Source of the DNA: Winogradskyella sediminis | Lineage (GTDB): Bacteria > Bacteroidota > Bacteroidia > Flavobacteriales > Flavobacteriaceae | Assembly: GCF_003387355.1 (NCBI RefSeq) | Contig: NZ_QUNH01000004.1 | Span: forward strand, 119,854-183,853 | Direction of reading: 5' to 3' | DNA: 64,000 bases | Part shown: piece by piece, positions 1 to 9,160 of the stretch | Numbering within the stretch: the stretch's first letter is position 1 | Layout: each line of letters begins with the position of its first letter | Position numbers and translations under genes: made by a program | Notes under the pieces: model-generated | Seen by the model: the letters and a program-made list of their open reading frames with translations, nothing else | What the model was told of the DNA's origin: nothing | The model's database searches: none

Positions 1-1
1 T

Positions 2-586
2 GAAAAGAATGTCTTTGGTTCACGTCAGTTTTTACCATTAAAGCTTAATGCTTCTGGTGTAATGCCAATTATCTTTGCGCAAGCAATTATGTTTGTTCCA
101 AGTTTAATCGGTGGTTCTGCTTGGTTAAAAGATACAAGTACTGGAGTTTGGATGCAAACCAACTTCGCTGATATGTTTGGGTTTTGGTACAATTTAATTT
201 TCGCTTTATTAATTATAGTGTTTACTTACTTTTATACAGCAATTACAGTACCAACAAACAAAATGGCAGATGATTTAAAACGTAGCGGTGGATTTATTCC
301 AGGTATACGTCCAGGATCAGAAACCTCTGAGTATTTAGACAAAATCATGTCACAGATAACCTTACCAGGTTCTATATTTCTAGCTTTAGTTGCTATTTTT
401 CCAGCATTTGTTATGAAATTAATGAACGTGCAAGCAGGTTGGGCATTATTCTTTGGTGGAACATCACTATTAATTATGGTAGGTGTGGCTATTGATACTA
501 TGCAACAGATTAATTCTTATTTATTAAATAAGCATTATGATGGCTTGATGAAAACAGGTAAGAACAGAAAAGCTGTGGCGCAATAA
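2..586 (+). CDS. secY: Protein translocase subunit SecY, C-terminal part
   Basis: This is the C-terminal 194 residues of SecY, the channel subunit of the general secretion translocon in the inner membrane. The frame is open from base 2, so the gene starts before the window. Residues such as [17 protein letters not shown], the cytoplasmic loop [18 protein letters not shown] and the last membrane helices ([20 protein letters not shown] and the GWALFFGG region) are typical of the SecY C-terminal half. It is followed after 8 bases by infA, which is the usual order at the end of the bacterial spc operon. The apparent ATG at 62 is an internal methionine, not the true start. Confidence 0.97.
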   Translation, partial: EKNVFGSRQFLPLKLNASGVMPIIFAQAIMFVPSLIGGSAWLKDTSTGVWMQTNFADMFGFWYNLIFALLIIVFTYFYTAITVPTNKMADDLKRSGGFIPGIRPGSETSEYLDKIMSQITLPGSIFLALVAIFPAFVMKLMNVQAGWALFFGGTSLLIMVGVAIDTMQQINSYLLNKHYDGLMKTGKNRKAVAQ

Positions 587-594
587 GAATAATT

Positions 595-810
595 ATGGCA
601 AAACAAGCAGCAATAGAACAAGATGGAACTATTATTGAAGCATTATCAAATGCTATGTTTCGTGTTGAATTAGAAAATGGTCATATAGTGACTGCACATA
701 TCTCTGGTAAGATGCGTATGCATTATATTAAATTGTTACCAGGTGATAAAGTGAAATTAGAAATGAGTCCTTACGATTTAACGAAGGCTCGCATAACATA
801 TAGATACTAA
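595..810 (+). CDS. infA: Translation initiation factor IF-1
   Basis: This 71-residue protein has the normal length of IF-1, a single OB-fold protein that binds the A site of the 30S subunit during initiation. The diagnostic segments are [32 protein letters not shown] and the C-terminal [14 protein letters not shown]. It lies between secY and rpmJ, with only 4 bases before rpmJ, and is surely co-transcribed with them. Nothing is unusual. Confidence 0.98.
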   Translation: MAKQAAIEQDGTIIEALSNAMFRVELENGHIVTAHISGKMRMHYIKLLPGDKVKLEMSPYDLTKARITYRY

Positions 811-814
811 AACG

Positions 815-931
815 ATGAAAGTTAGAGCATCAGTAAAGAAAAGAAGCGCAGACTGTAAGTTGGTGCGCAGAAAAGGTAGACTTTACGTCATTAACAAAAA
901 GAATCCTAGATTCAAACAAAGACAAGGGTAA
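815..931 (+). CDS. rpmJ: 50S ribosomal protein L36
   Basis: This short gene encodes 38 residues starting [20 protein letters not shown] and ending in RFKQRQG. L36 is the smallest large-subunit protein and normally has 37-38 residues. The bacterial zinc-binding form has a C-x2-C-x12-C-x4-H pattern. Here only one Cys is present ([11 protein letters not shown]) and the other ligand positions are replaced, so this is the zinc-independent (C-minus) type. It starts 4 bases after infA and ends 2 bases before rpsM, in the usual infA-rpmJ-rpsM order. Confidence 0.97.
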   Translation: MKVRASVKKRSADCKLVRRKGRLYVINKKNPRFKQRQG

Positions 932-933
932 TT

Positions 934-1308
934 ATGGCAAGAATTGCAGGTGTAGACATACCAAAACAGAAAAGAGGAGTTATCTCTTTAACTTATATCT
1001 ACGGAGTAGGTAGAAGTAGAGCTAAAGAAATTTTAGCAGCCGCTAAAGTTGACGAAAACACAAAAGTTCAAGATTGGACTGACGATGAAATTGGAGCAAT
1101 CCGTGAAACTGTTGGTACTTTTAAGATCGAAGGTGAATTACGTTCTGAAACACAAATGAACATTAAGCGATTAATGGATATTGGATGTTACAGAGGTATC
1201 CGTCATAGAGTTGGTCTCCCTTTAAGAGGACAACGTACTAAGAATAACTCACGTACAAGAAAAGGAAGACGTAAAACAGTTGCTAACAAAAAGAAAGTAA
1301 CTAAGTAA
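934..1308 (+). CDS. rpsM: 30S ribosomal protein S13
   Basis: This 124-residue small-subunit head protein contacts tRNA and helps form the intersubunit bridges. It begins [19 protein letters not shown] and includes the conserved [11 protein letters not shown] helix-hairpin segment and the C-terminal signature [21 protein letters not shown], followed by a Lys/Arg-rich tail that reaches into the P site. Length and start are normal. It is 2 bases downstream of rpmJ. A 100-base spacer with nested inverted repeats separates it from rpsK. Confidence 0.98.
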   Translation: MARIAGVDIPKQKRGVISLTYIYGVGRSRAKEILAAAKVDENTKVQDWTDDEIGAIRETVGTFKIEGELRSETQMNIKRLMDIGCYRGIRHRVGLPLRGQRTKNNSRTRKGRRKTVANKKKVTK

Positions 1309-1310
1309 TC

Positions 1311-1381
1311 ATAGTCTTTAGTCTATTAGACGTTGGAAAGAATCTGTTTGAAATTTAACGGTTTAGGATTCTAGCGACTAT
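1311..1381 (+). other. Nested inverted repeats in rpsM-rpsK spacer
   Basis: The 100-base gap between rpsM and rpsK is long for this operon. It contains nested complementary segments: ATAGTC (1311-1316) with GACTAT (1376-1381), and AGAATC (1339-1344) with GATTCT (1367-1372). A short GTCTA/TAGAC pair lies at 1321-1331. No T-tract follows, so it is not an intrinsic terminator. It may be an RNA structure controlling rpsK translation or processing, but this is inference. Confidence 0.35.
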
Positions 1382-1408
1382 AAACTAATACTAAAAGCTA
1401 AAAATAAA

Positions 1409-1792
1409 ATGGCAAAGGCAAGTACAAAAAAACGTAAGGTTATAGTAGATGCAATTGGAGAAGCACATATTACAGCTTCTTTTAATAACATTATTATCTC
1501 TTTAACAAATAAAAAAGGTGACGTAATTTCATGGTCATCAGCTGGTAAAATGGGCTTTAGAGGTTCTAAAAAGAATACTCCATATGCTGCTCAGTTAGCT
1601 GCAGAAGATGCTTCAGCAGTAGCGAAAGAAGCTGGTTTAAAGAAAGTGAAAGTATACGTTAAAGGACCTGGTAACGGTAGAGAATCTGCAATAAGATCTA
1701 TACATAATGCAGGTATTGAAGTTTCGGAAATCATTGATGTAACTCCATTACCACACAACGGTTGTCGTCCACCAAAAAGACGTAGAGTGTAA
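1409..1792 (+). CDS. rpsK: 30S ribosomal protein S11
   Basis: This 127-residue protein of the 30S platform binds 16S rRNA near the E site. Family segments are [40 protein letters not shown], the glycine-rich [13 protein letters not shown] and the C-terminal [18 protein letters not shown]. It is followed by a strong intrinsic terminator and then a separate promoter for rpsD, so it is probably the last gene of the upstream transcript. Confidence 0.98.
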   Translation: MAKASTKKRKVIVDAIGEAHITASFNNIIISLTNKKGDVISWSSAGKMGFRGSKKNTPYAAQLAAEDASAVAKEAGLKKVKVYVKGPGNGRESAIRSIHNAGIEVSEIIDVTPLPHNGCRPPKRRRV

Positions 1793-1850
1793 TCTGAATT
1801 GTTATTCAGAAATCTAATTTACTTAATTAGAAAACATACTCAAATTTTTA

Positions 1851-1897
1851 AATAAACTAATATCACGCATTTATGTGCTGATATTAGTTTATTTTTT
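1851..1897 (+). terminator. Intrinsic terminator inside the alpha operon
   Basis: A perfect 15-bp stem (1851-1865 with 1879-1893) encloses a 13-base loop and runs into the T-rich ATTTTTTATA. It lies between rpsK and rpsD and would end transcription that began far upstream. The left side of the stem also starts with A residues, so it could work in both directions. Confidence 0.8.
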
Positions 1898-1898
1898 A

Positions 1899-1906
1899 TA
1901 CATTTG
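1899..1906 (+). promoter_or_regulatory. Probable promoter -7 element for rpsD-rpoA-rplQ
   Basis: TACATTTG matches the Bacteroidota -7 consensus TAnnTTTG exactly. It starts two bases after the terminator T-tract. Transcription would start near 1912, giving a leader of about 95 bases before rpsD. No clear TTG -33 element was seen at the usual spacing. Confidence 0.6.
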
Positions 1907-2007
1907 CAAACTGAAAAATATTAACAAGTATTAATAAGAGATCAACGATTTTTGAAGGATAAGATTAAGACCTTAATTCATTTATCACTCTTAAAAAACA
2001 ATTTAAA

Positions 2008-2613
2008 ATGGCAAGATATACTGGTCCTAAAACTAAAATCGCCCGTAAATTCGGACAAGCTATTTTCGGAGACGATAAGGCTTTCGAAAAAAGAAATTAC
2101 CCTCCAGGGCAACACGGTAACAACCGTCGTCGTGGTAAAAAATCTGAATATTCTATTCAGTTAATGGAAAAGCAAAAAGCTAAATATACCTATGGTATTT
2201 TAGAAAAGCAATTCAGAAACATGTTTAAAAGAGCAACTTCTGCTAAAGGAATTACAGGTGAAGTATTACTTCAATTATGTGAGTCTCGTTTAGACAATGT
2301 TGTTTATAGAATGGGTATTTCTCCTTCAAGAAGTGGAGCAAGACAATTAGTATCTCACAGACATATTACAGTAAATGGTGAAAAGGTAAACATTCCTTCT
2401 TATCAATTAAAAGCTGGTGATGTTGTTGGTGTTAGAGAAAAATCAAAATCATTAGAGGCTATTCAAAATTCATTAGCAAACTCTAGTAATGTTTACGAAT
2501 GGATTACTTGGAATACAGGTTCTATGGAAGGTACTTATGTTGCTGTTCCTGCAAGAATTCAAATTCCAGAACAAATCAACGAACAATTAATCGTTGAACT
2601 TTACTCTAAATAA
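2008..2613 (+). CDS. rpsD: 30S ribosomal protein S4
   Basis: This 201-residue primary 16S rRNA-binding protein nucleates 30S assembly. The N-terminal part has [17 protein letters not shown] and the [18 protein letters not shown] segment typical of the zinc-less form. The S4 RNA-binding domain follows at about residues 93-155 ([34 protein letters not shown]). In many bacteria S4 represses its own operon by binding a leader, and a 95-base leader is available here. The ATG at 2008 is chosen because the family begins MARYTGP. Confidence 0.98.
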   Translation: MARYTGPKTKIARKFGQAIFGDDKAFEKRNYPPGQHGNNRRRGKKSEYSIQLMEKQKAKYTYGILEKQFRNMFKRATSAKGITGEVLLQLCESRLDNVVYRMGISPSRSGARQLVSHRHITVNGEKVNIPSYQLKAGDVVGVREKSKSLEAIQNSLANSSNVYEWITWNTGSMEGTYVAVPARIQIPEQINEQLIVELYSK

Positions 2614-2707
2614 TAAACTAATCATATTGGTATTTGGCCAAAGGGTTTATAGTCTTCTTCATACTTATAAACCGCGCAACTAAATAACAATTAAAACGAA
2701 GAACAAT

Positions 2708-3700
2708 ATGGCAATATTAAATTTTCAGAAACCGGATAAAGTAATCATGATTGATTCTACCGACTTCGAAGGTAAATTTGAATTTAGACCTTTAGAACCA
2801 GGTTATGGATTAACTGTTGGTAACGCCTTAAGACGTGTGTTATTATCTTCTTTAGAAGGTTTTGCAATTACATCTGTAAGAATAGAAGGTGTAGATCACG
2901 AGTTTTCTACAATCGCTGGTGTAGTTGAAGATGTAACTGAAATGATTTTGAACTTAAAGCAAGTTAACTTTAAGCGTCAAATTGATGAAGTGGATAACGA
3001 AACGGTTACCATATCTATCTCAGGTCAGAATCAAATTACAGCTGGAGATTTTCAGAAGTTTATTTCAGGTTTTCAAGTACTAAATACAGATTTAGTTATC
3101 TGTAACTTAGATCCTAAAGTAAACATCAATATGGAATTAACGATTGAAAAAGGAAGAGGTTATGTGCCTGCAGAAGAGAATAAAAAAGCATCTGCTGCAG
3201 TTGGAACTATCTTTACTGATTCAATTTTTACACCAATCCAGAATGTAAAGTATGCTATTGAGAACTTCCGTGTTGAGCAAAAAACGGATTACGAAAAATT
3301 AGTTTTCGAAATTAGAACTGATGGATCAATTAATCCTAAAGATGCTTTAACTGAAGCTGCTAAAATATTAATTCACCACTTCATGTTATTCTCTGATGAG
3401 CGTATTACATTAGAAGCTGATGAAATAGCACAGACTGAAACTTATGATGAAGAGTCACTTCACATGAGACAACTATTGAAAACTAAATTAGTTGATATGG
3501 ATCTTTCTGTACGTGCACTTAACTGTTTAAAAGCAGCAGAAGTAGATACTTTAGGAGACTTAGTATCGTTCAATAAAAATGATTTAATGAAATTCAGAAA
3601 CTTCGGTAAGAAGTCTTTAACTGAGCTAGAAGAACTAGTAAATGTTAAAGGTTTAAATTTCGGAATGGATTTAAGTAAATATAAATTAGATAAAGACTAA
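2708..3700 (+). CDS. rpoA: DNA-directed RNA polymerase subunit alpha
   Basis: The RNA polymerase alpha subunit has the standard 330 residues. The N-terminal dimerisation domain contains [22 protein letters not shown] (start of the assembly region) and [14 protein letters not shown]. After a linker near residues 235-250, the C-terminal domain contains LDMRQL-like [24 protein letters not shown] and [16 protein letters not shown], which bind UP elements and activators. It is 94 bases after rpsD. The spacer holds the inverted repeat GGTTTATA/TATAAACC (2644-2651 and 2666-2673). Confidence 0.98.
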   Translation: MAILNFQKPDKVIMIDSTDFEGKFEFRPLEPGYGLTVGNALRRVLLSSLEGFAITSVRIEGVDHEFSTIAGVVEDVTEMILNLKQVNFKRQIDEVDNETVTISISGQNQITAGDFQKFISGFQVLNTDLVICNLDPKVNINMELTIEKGRGYVPAEENKKASAAVGTIFTDSIFTPIQNVKYAIENFRVEQKTDYEKLVFEIRTDGSINPKDALTEAAKILIHHFMLFSDERITLEADEIAQTETYDEESLHMRQLLKTKLVDMDLSVRALNCLKAAEVDTLGDLVSFNKNDLMKFRNFGKKSLTELEELVNVKGLNFGMDLSKYKLDKD

Positions 3701-3710
3701 ATATTGTATG

Positions 3711-3734
3711 CCATTCCTGTTTTTATGGGAATGG
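3711..3734 (+). terminator. Weak hairpin after rpoA
   Basis: CCATTCC (3711-3717) pairs with GGAATGG (3728-3734) around a 10-base loop. It is followed by TATTTATATTT rather than a solid T-tract. It could attenuate transcription into rplQ or act as an mRNA processing or stability structure. Confidence 0.4.
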
Positions 3735-3816
3735 TATTTATATTTAAAATAATTATTAATAATCATATTTTGCTCCTCAAAAAAGAGTTTGGTAGCAAGA
3801 TGATAAAACAAGAGTC

Positions 3817-4296
3817 ATGAGACACGGAAAAAAATTCAACCACTTAGGTAGACAAACAGCACACAGAAAAGCAATGTTAGCTAATATGGCTTGTTCTTTA
3901 ATAGAGCACAAACGTATTAACACAACAGTTGCTAAGGCGAAAGCTCTAAAGCAGTTTGTAGAGCCTATGATTACAAAATCTAAAACTGATACAACACATA
4001 ACAGACGTATTGTAATGGCTAAGCTTAGACAAACGCATGTTGTTGCTGAATTGTTTAGAGATGTAGCACCAAAAATAGGTGATCGTCCTGGTGGATATAC
4101 ACGTATCATCAAATTAGGAAACCGATTAGGTGATAACGCTGATATGGCAATGATAGAATTAGTTGATTACAACGAAATCTACAATGCTGGTAAAGCACCT
4201 AAGAAAACAACACGTAGAAGTAGAAGAGGTGGAAGTAAAGCGGCTGCAACAGCACCTGCTGCTACTGAAACTAAGGCTTCAAACGAAGAAGAATAG
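3817..4296 (+). CDS. rplQ: 50S ribosomal protein L17
   Basis: This 159-residue large-subunit protein lies near the peptide exit tunnel. The conserved N-terminal part (about residues 1-117) includes [20 protein letters not shown], the [21 protein letters not shown] segment and [21 protein letters not shown]. The last 40 residues form a low-complexity Lys/Arg then Ala/Thr/Glu tail ([19 protein letters not shown]). Such tails are common in Bacteroidota L17 and are probably disordered. It is the last gene of the rpsD-rpoA-rplQ transcript. Confidence 0.97.
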   Translation: MRHGKKFNHLGRQTAHRKAMLANMACSLIEHKRINTTVAKAKALKQFVEPMITKSKTDTTHNRRIVMAKLRQTHVVAELFRDVAPKIGDRPGGYTRIIKLGNRLGDNADMAMIELVDYNEIYNAGKAPKKTTRRSRRGGSKAAATAPAATETKASNEEE

Positions 4297-4415
4297 AATA
4301 AATGCTAACGAAAGTTCTAGACGATTTTAAATTCAATGTAAATAAGAATTTTGCACTAGCTTTCGCATTATACAAATCTCGATTATCGAGTGTTAATAAG
4401 CATTAATAAATATAA

Positions 4416-4448
4416 AGGATAGACTGTTTCAGTTTATCCTTTTTTTTT
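4416..4448 (+). terminator. Intrinsic terminator of the rplQ transcript
   Basis: An 11-bp stem with one G-U pair (4416-4426 with 4430-4440) and a TTT loop is followed by nine T residues. This is a strong rho-independent terminator 120 bases after rplQ. Confidence 0.9.
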
Positions 4449-4465
4449 GGATTTTTGCAAATATA

Positions 4466-4588
4466 TTGATTGATCATTTGGGCGTTACCCAATTAGTTTT
4501 TTAGAAAACTAATTCCGTCGCGCTTTCACTACTCGCTCTCTGCGAGGAGCTCAAACAAATCGTTCAATCACTAACGCAGTGAAATCAA
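4466..4588. repeat. Short palindromic repeat element, IR-bounded
   Basis: A roughly 120-base block lies between the rplQ terminator and carA and differs in composition from its surroundings. Its ends are imperfectly complementary: TTGAT at 4466-4470 with ATCAA at 4584-4588, and GCGTTA (4482-4487) with TAACGC (4572-4577). Inside are a hairpin AATTAGTTTT/AAAACTAATT (4491-4514) and CTCGC/GCGAG (4532-4546). The GGGCGTTACCC...CTTTC...CTAACGC layout resembles a palindromic interspersed repeat that I recall from Flavobacteriaceae intergenic DNA. No coding capacity was seen. There is only one copy in this window. Confidence 0.55.
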
Positions 4589-4624
4589 CAATATAATAGT
4601 AGAGTTAAGTTACACACAACACAC

Positions 4625-5728
4625 ATGAAATATCAACAAAGAAAAAAAGCGCTTATCTTATTGGCAGACGGAACCATCTTTCATGGTAAGTCCATAGGAA
4701 AAGAAGGTTCTGCTTTTGGTGAAGTTTGTTTTAATACAGGTACCACTGGTTATCAAGAAATCTTTACAGATCCTTCTTATTATGGCCAATTAATGGTTAC
4801 AACTAACGCACATATTGGTAATTACGGAACAAAAGAAGAAGAAGTAGAATCCAATGATGTAAAAATCGCAGGACTAATCTGTAAAAATTTTAGCTTTAAT
4901 TATTCGAGACCAGCAGCGGATGCGTCGTTAGAAGATTTCTTTGAAAAACATAACACCTTGGCCATTGCAGATGTAGATACAAGAGCCTTAGTAAGCTACA
5001 TTAGAGATAATGGAGCTATGAATGCTGTAATAACTACTGAAATCGATAATCTAGAAGCGCTTAAAAAACAACTTGCCGAATTTCCGTCAATGAAAGGTTT
5101 AGAATTAGCTTCAAAAGTTTCCACAAAAGAACCTTATTTTGTAGGTGATGAAAATGCAACTTATAAAATTGCTGCTTTAGATATTGGAATCAAGAAAAAC
5201 ATTCTAAGAAATTTGGCAAAGCGTGATGCTTACATCAAGGTATTTCCTTACAATGCAAAGTTTGAAGACTTAGAAGCATTTAATCCAGATGGGTATTTTT
5301 TATCTAACGGCCCAGGTGATCCAGAGCCGTTATCAGATGCTATCGATTTAGCTAAAGATATCATCGCTAACAACAAACCATTATTCGGAATTTGTTTAGG
5401 TCATCAAATCATTGCTTTGGCCAATGGAATTTCAACTTACAAAATGCATAACGGTCATAGAGGGATCAATCATCCTGTTAAAAATTTAGTGACTGGTAAA
5501 GGTGAAATTACATCTCAAAATCATGGTTTTGCTATTAACAGAGAAGAAACTGAAGCCAATGCTAATGTAGAAATTACACATGTGCATTTAAATGACCATA
5601 CTGTGGCAGGTATAAAGATAAAAGACAAAAATTGTTTCTCTGTGCAGTACCATCCAGAAGCTAGTCCTGGACCAAATGATTCACTGTATTTATTTGATCA
5701 ATTTATTGAGAATATAAAAAATAAATAA
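4625..5728 (+). CDS. carA: Carbamoyl-phosphate synthase small subunit
   Basis: This is the glutamine amidotransferase subunit (367 residues) that hydrolyses glutamine and passes ammonia to CarB for carbamoyl phosphate, the precursor of arginine and pyrimidines. The N-terminal small-subunit domain begins ALILLADGTIFHGKSIGKEG and includes FNTGTTGYQEIFTDPSYYGQ. The class I amidotransferase domain has the nucleophile in GICLGHQIIALA, with the His/Glu pair in QYHPEASPGP. The ATG at 4625 fits the family length. carB is not in the window. It is transcribed alone and ended by a clear terminator. Confidence 0.97.
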   Translation: MKYQQRKKALILLADGTIFHGKSIGKEGSAFGEVCFNTGTTGYQEIFTDPSYYGQLMVTTNAHIGNYGTKEEEVESNDVKIAGLICKNFSFNYSRPAADASLEDFFEKHNTLAIADVDTRALVSYIRDNGAMNAVITTEIDNLEALKKQLAEFPSMKGLELASKVSTKEPYFVGDENATYKIAALDIGIKKNILRNLAKRDAYIKVFPYNAKFEDLEAFNPDGYFLSNGPGDPEPLSDAIDLAKDIIANNKPLFGICLGHQIIALANGISTYKMHNGHRGINHPVKNLVTGKGEITSQNHGFAINREETEANANVEITHVHLNDHTVAGIKIKDKNCFSVQYHPEASPGPNDSLYLFDQFIENIKNK

Positions 5729-5733
5729 TACCA

Positions 5734-5770
5734 AAAACGCAATAAAACACCCTTTTTATTGCGTTTTTTT
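5734..5770 (+). terminator. Intrinsic terminator after carA
   Basis: A perfect 14-bp stem, AAAACGCAATAAAA (5734-5747) with its complement at 5754-5767, has a 6-base loop and ends in a T-tract. Because the left arm begins with A residues it may be bidirectional. Confidence 0.88.
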
Positions 5771-5802
5771 AGTTACGAAATCATTATCGTAAGGATTAAT
5801 CA

Positions 5803-5850
5803 TAAATTTGATTTTTGTCAAGTTTTGCGCCATAGATTTTCGTAAATTTG
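5803..5850 (+). promoter_or_regulatory. Promoter region of eno
   Basis: Two exact TAnnTTTG matches, both TAAATTTG, occur at 5803-5810 and 5843-5850. The second is preceded by TTCG, giving the TTCGTAAATTT core (5839-5849) also found before gltA and mdh. TTG triplets lie upstream of the second element at 15 and 25 bases. Start from the second element would give a leader of about 60 bases. Confidence 0.6.
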
Positions 5851-5910
5851 GGTGACACTATGAGGTGCAGAGCCTTGTAGCCTTTTAAAATTATAGATAA
5901 CTTAAATTAA

Positions 5911-7212
<1,302 letters not shown>

Positions 7213-7227
7213 GTTTTTTTGGATTGT

Positions 7228-7306
7228 CCCCTTGAGGATTAGTGAGAAACAAAATATTTTTTGTTTTGAAACTACAGAGCGAAGCTCTTTAGGGGTGTTT
7301 TTTTTT
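7228..7306 (+). terminator. Structured terminator region after eno
   Basis: CCCCT (7228-7232) can pair with AGGGG (7291-7295), which is followed by ten T residues. Two smaller hairpins lie between: AAACAAAA/TTTTGTTT near 7247-7266 and AGAGC-GAA-GCTCT at 7276-7288. The result is a branched terminator. The last 7-bp element plus the T-tract would suffice alone. Confidence 0.65.
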
Positions 7307-7369
7307 GAGTGTATAGAACAATACACAATGAGAATAGACCATCCAACTAAATATGCTGAACATATACTA

Positions 7370-7405
7370 AACCATCTAAAATATTAAATTTTAGATGGTT
7401 TTTTT
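7370..7405 (+). terminator. Second intrinsic terminator after eno
   Basis: A perfect 13-bp stem, AACCATCTAAAAT (7370-7382) with ATTTTAGATGGTT (7388-7400), has a five-base loop and a T-tract. It lies about 65 bases beyond the first terminator. It is either a backup for eno or the end of an unrecognised short transcript. Confidence 0.8.
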
Positions 7406-7686
7406 ATGCGATAAAACCAGGCATAGGCCTATTAAATTATAGAGGTATCTCATATTATTCAATGTGTGTTTTTCCAACTTAGTCTAATTCTTAATATTGG
7501 GTTAATACTAATTTTAAAAATAGTGCATGATAAAAATAGAAGTTAAAAACAATGTGTTTCAGATTTAATAAAGCATAAAAATATGGTCGTTATTTGCCTT
7601 CCAAATTATTGAATTCATAGTAATTTATACGAACACTCTCAAATTGTTAAAACCATTATAAATCTCCTTTCTAAATCGTTTGAGAT
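7406..7686. other. Intergenic, nothing recognised
   Basis: This AT-rich spacer lies between the second eno terminator and the gltA promoter. I read both strands and found no convincing open reading frame, RNA fold or repeat. Confidence 0.5.
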
Positions 7687-7703
7687 TTCGTAAATTTACA
7701 GTC
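7687..7703 (+). promoter_or_regulatory. Putative gltA promoter core
   Basis: TTCGTAAATTTACAGTC contains TAAATTTA (7691-7698), one mismatch from TAnnTTTG. The identical 17 bases occur upstream of mdh at 49423-49439, which makes a promoter or regulatory role more likely than the single motif would. The leader to the gltA ATG would be about 30 bases. Confidence 0.5.
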
Positions 7704-7734
7704 CTTATAATTTATTAAAATCCGAAAAGAAAAT

Positions 7735-9021
7735 ATGTCAGATAAAGCTACATTAGAAATTAATGGTGAAAAATATGAATTCCCTGTTATAACAGGAACA
7801 GAGAACGAAGTCGCTATTGATGTTAAAAGTTTGAGAAATGCAACAGGTGGTGTTATTACCCTAGACCCAGGGTTCAAAAATACAGGGAGTTGTGAAAGTG
7901 AAATCACATTTTTAGACGGTGAAAAAGGCATTTTAAGGTACAGAGGCTATTCTATTGAAGAATTGGCGGAAAAAGCAGACTTTTTAGAAGTTGTATTTTT
8001 ACTGATATTCGGGGAATTACCAAATAAAAAACAGCTAGATAAATTTCACGAAGACATAAAATCACATTCAGTTGTAGACGACGATCTTAAAAAGATTTTG
8101 GATGCATTTCCTAAGTCTGCACATCCAATGGGTGTATTATCGTCTTTAACAAGTGCACTTACGGCTTTTTATCCAAGTTCTGTAAATGTTGCATCAGAAG
8201 AAGCAATGTATAACTCAATAGTAACAATTCTAGGAAAATTCCCTGTAATTGTGGCATGGACCATGCGTAAGAAACAAGGTTTACCATTAGAATATGGAGA
8301 TGATAATTTAGGCTATGTTGAGAACATTCTTAAGATGATGTTTAAGAGTCCAAATAGTGAGTATAAACAAAATCCAATTCTGGTAAATGCCCTAGATAAG
8401 CTATTAATTTTACACGCAGATCATGAGCAAAACTGTTCAACATCTACAGTGCGAATCACGGGATCATCACACGCTGGACTTTTTGTGTCATTAGCATCTG
8501 GAATCTCTGCACTTTGGGGACCTTTACATGGTGGTGCTAACCAAGCCGTTTTAGAAATGCTAGAAGCCATAAAAGAAGATGGTGGTGATACTAAAAAATA
8601 TATGGCTAAAGCTAAGGATAAAAACGATCCTTTCCGTCTTATGGGCTTTGGACACCGAGTTTATAAAAACTTTGACCCTAGAGCTAAGATTATTAAAGTG
8701 GCTGCCGATGAAGTATTATCAGACTTAGGTATTGAAGATCCTATCTTAGATATAGCTAAAGGATTAGAAAAAGAAGCTTTAGAAGATCCGTATTTTGTAG
8801 ATAGAAAATTATATCCTAATGTAGATTTTTATTCAGGTATTATTTACAGAGCTATGGGAATTCCGGTAGAAATGTTTACTGTAATGTTTGCCTTAGGTCG
8901 TTTACCAGGTTGGATTGCACAGTGGAAAGAAATGCGAAGAAAACAAGAACCAATTGGTCGTCCTAGACAATTATATGTCGGTGAAACTTACCGAGCATTT
9001 GTACCTGTAGAGGAAAGATAA
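7735..9021 (+). CDS. gltA: Citrate synthase
   Basis: Citrate synthase (428 residues, the hexameric Gram-negative type length) condenses oxaloacetate and acetyl-CoA at the entry to the TCA cycle. Catalytic and substrate residues are visible: a His in GSSHAGLFVS, a His in ALWGPLHGGANQAVLEML, a His/Arg in LMGFGHRVYKNFDPRA and an Asp in the NVDFYSGIIYRAMGIP segment. It begins MSDKATLEINGEKYEFPV, typical of the bacterial type II enzyme. It has its own promoter and terminator. The promoter sequence is shared with mdh. Confidence 0.98.
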   Translation: MSDKATLEINGEKYEFPVITGTENEVAIDVKSLRNATGGVITLDPGFKNTGSCESEITFLDGEKGILRYRGYSIEELAEKADFLEVVFLLIFGELPNKKQLDKFHEDIKSHSVVDDDLKKILDAFPKSAHPMGVLSSLTSALTAFYPSSVNVASEEAMYNSIVTILGKFPVIVAWTMRKKQGLPLEYGDDNLGYVENILKMMFKSPNSEYKQNPILVNALDKLLILHADHEQNCSTSTVRITGSSHAGLFVSLASGISALWGPLHGGANQAVLEMLEAIKEDGGDTKKYMAKAKDKNDPFRLMGFGHRVYKNFDPRAKIIKVAADEVLSDLGIEDPILDIAKGLEKEALEDPYFVDRKLYPNVDFYSGIIYRAMGIPVEMFTVMFALGRLPGWIAQWKEMRRKQEPIGRPRQLYVGETYRAFVPVEER

Positions 9022-9041
9022 TATCGTAGAAAATATTAGTT

Positions 9042-9077
9042 AAAAGCTTCATAGATATTATGGAGCTTTTTTTATTT
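9042..9077 (+). terminator. Intrinsic terminator after gltA
   Basis: A 10-bp stem with one G-U pair, AAAAGCTTCA (9042-9051) with TGGAGCTTTT (9061-9070), has a 9-base loop and continues into TTTATTTTT. Confidence 0.8.
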
Positions 9078-9160
9078 TTAAGCATTCTAATCGCGGTCAT
9101 ATTACAAGTAATAAATACAATTTGATTGCTGATATTAATGATACTAAAGCACTGTGACAC

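Noticed and set aside
1952..2164. 70-codon frame overlapping the start of rpsD
   Set aside because: It is an out-of-frame shadow of the S4 gene and its protein has no family features.
3777..4112. 111-codon minus-strand frame
   Set aside because: It is a shadow of rplQ on the opposite strand.
7328..7387. 19-codon ORF (MRIDHPTKYAEHILNHLKY) between eno terminators
   Set aside because: Too short, no family match known to me and no promoter before it; it overlaps the second terminator stem.
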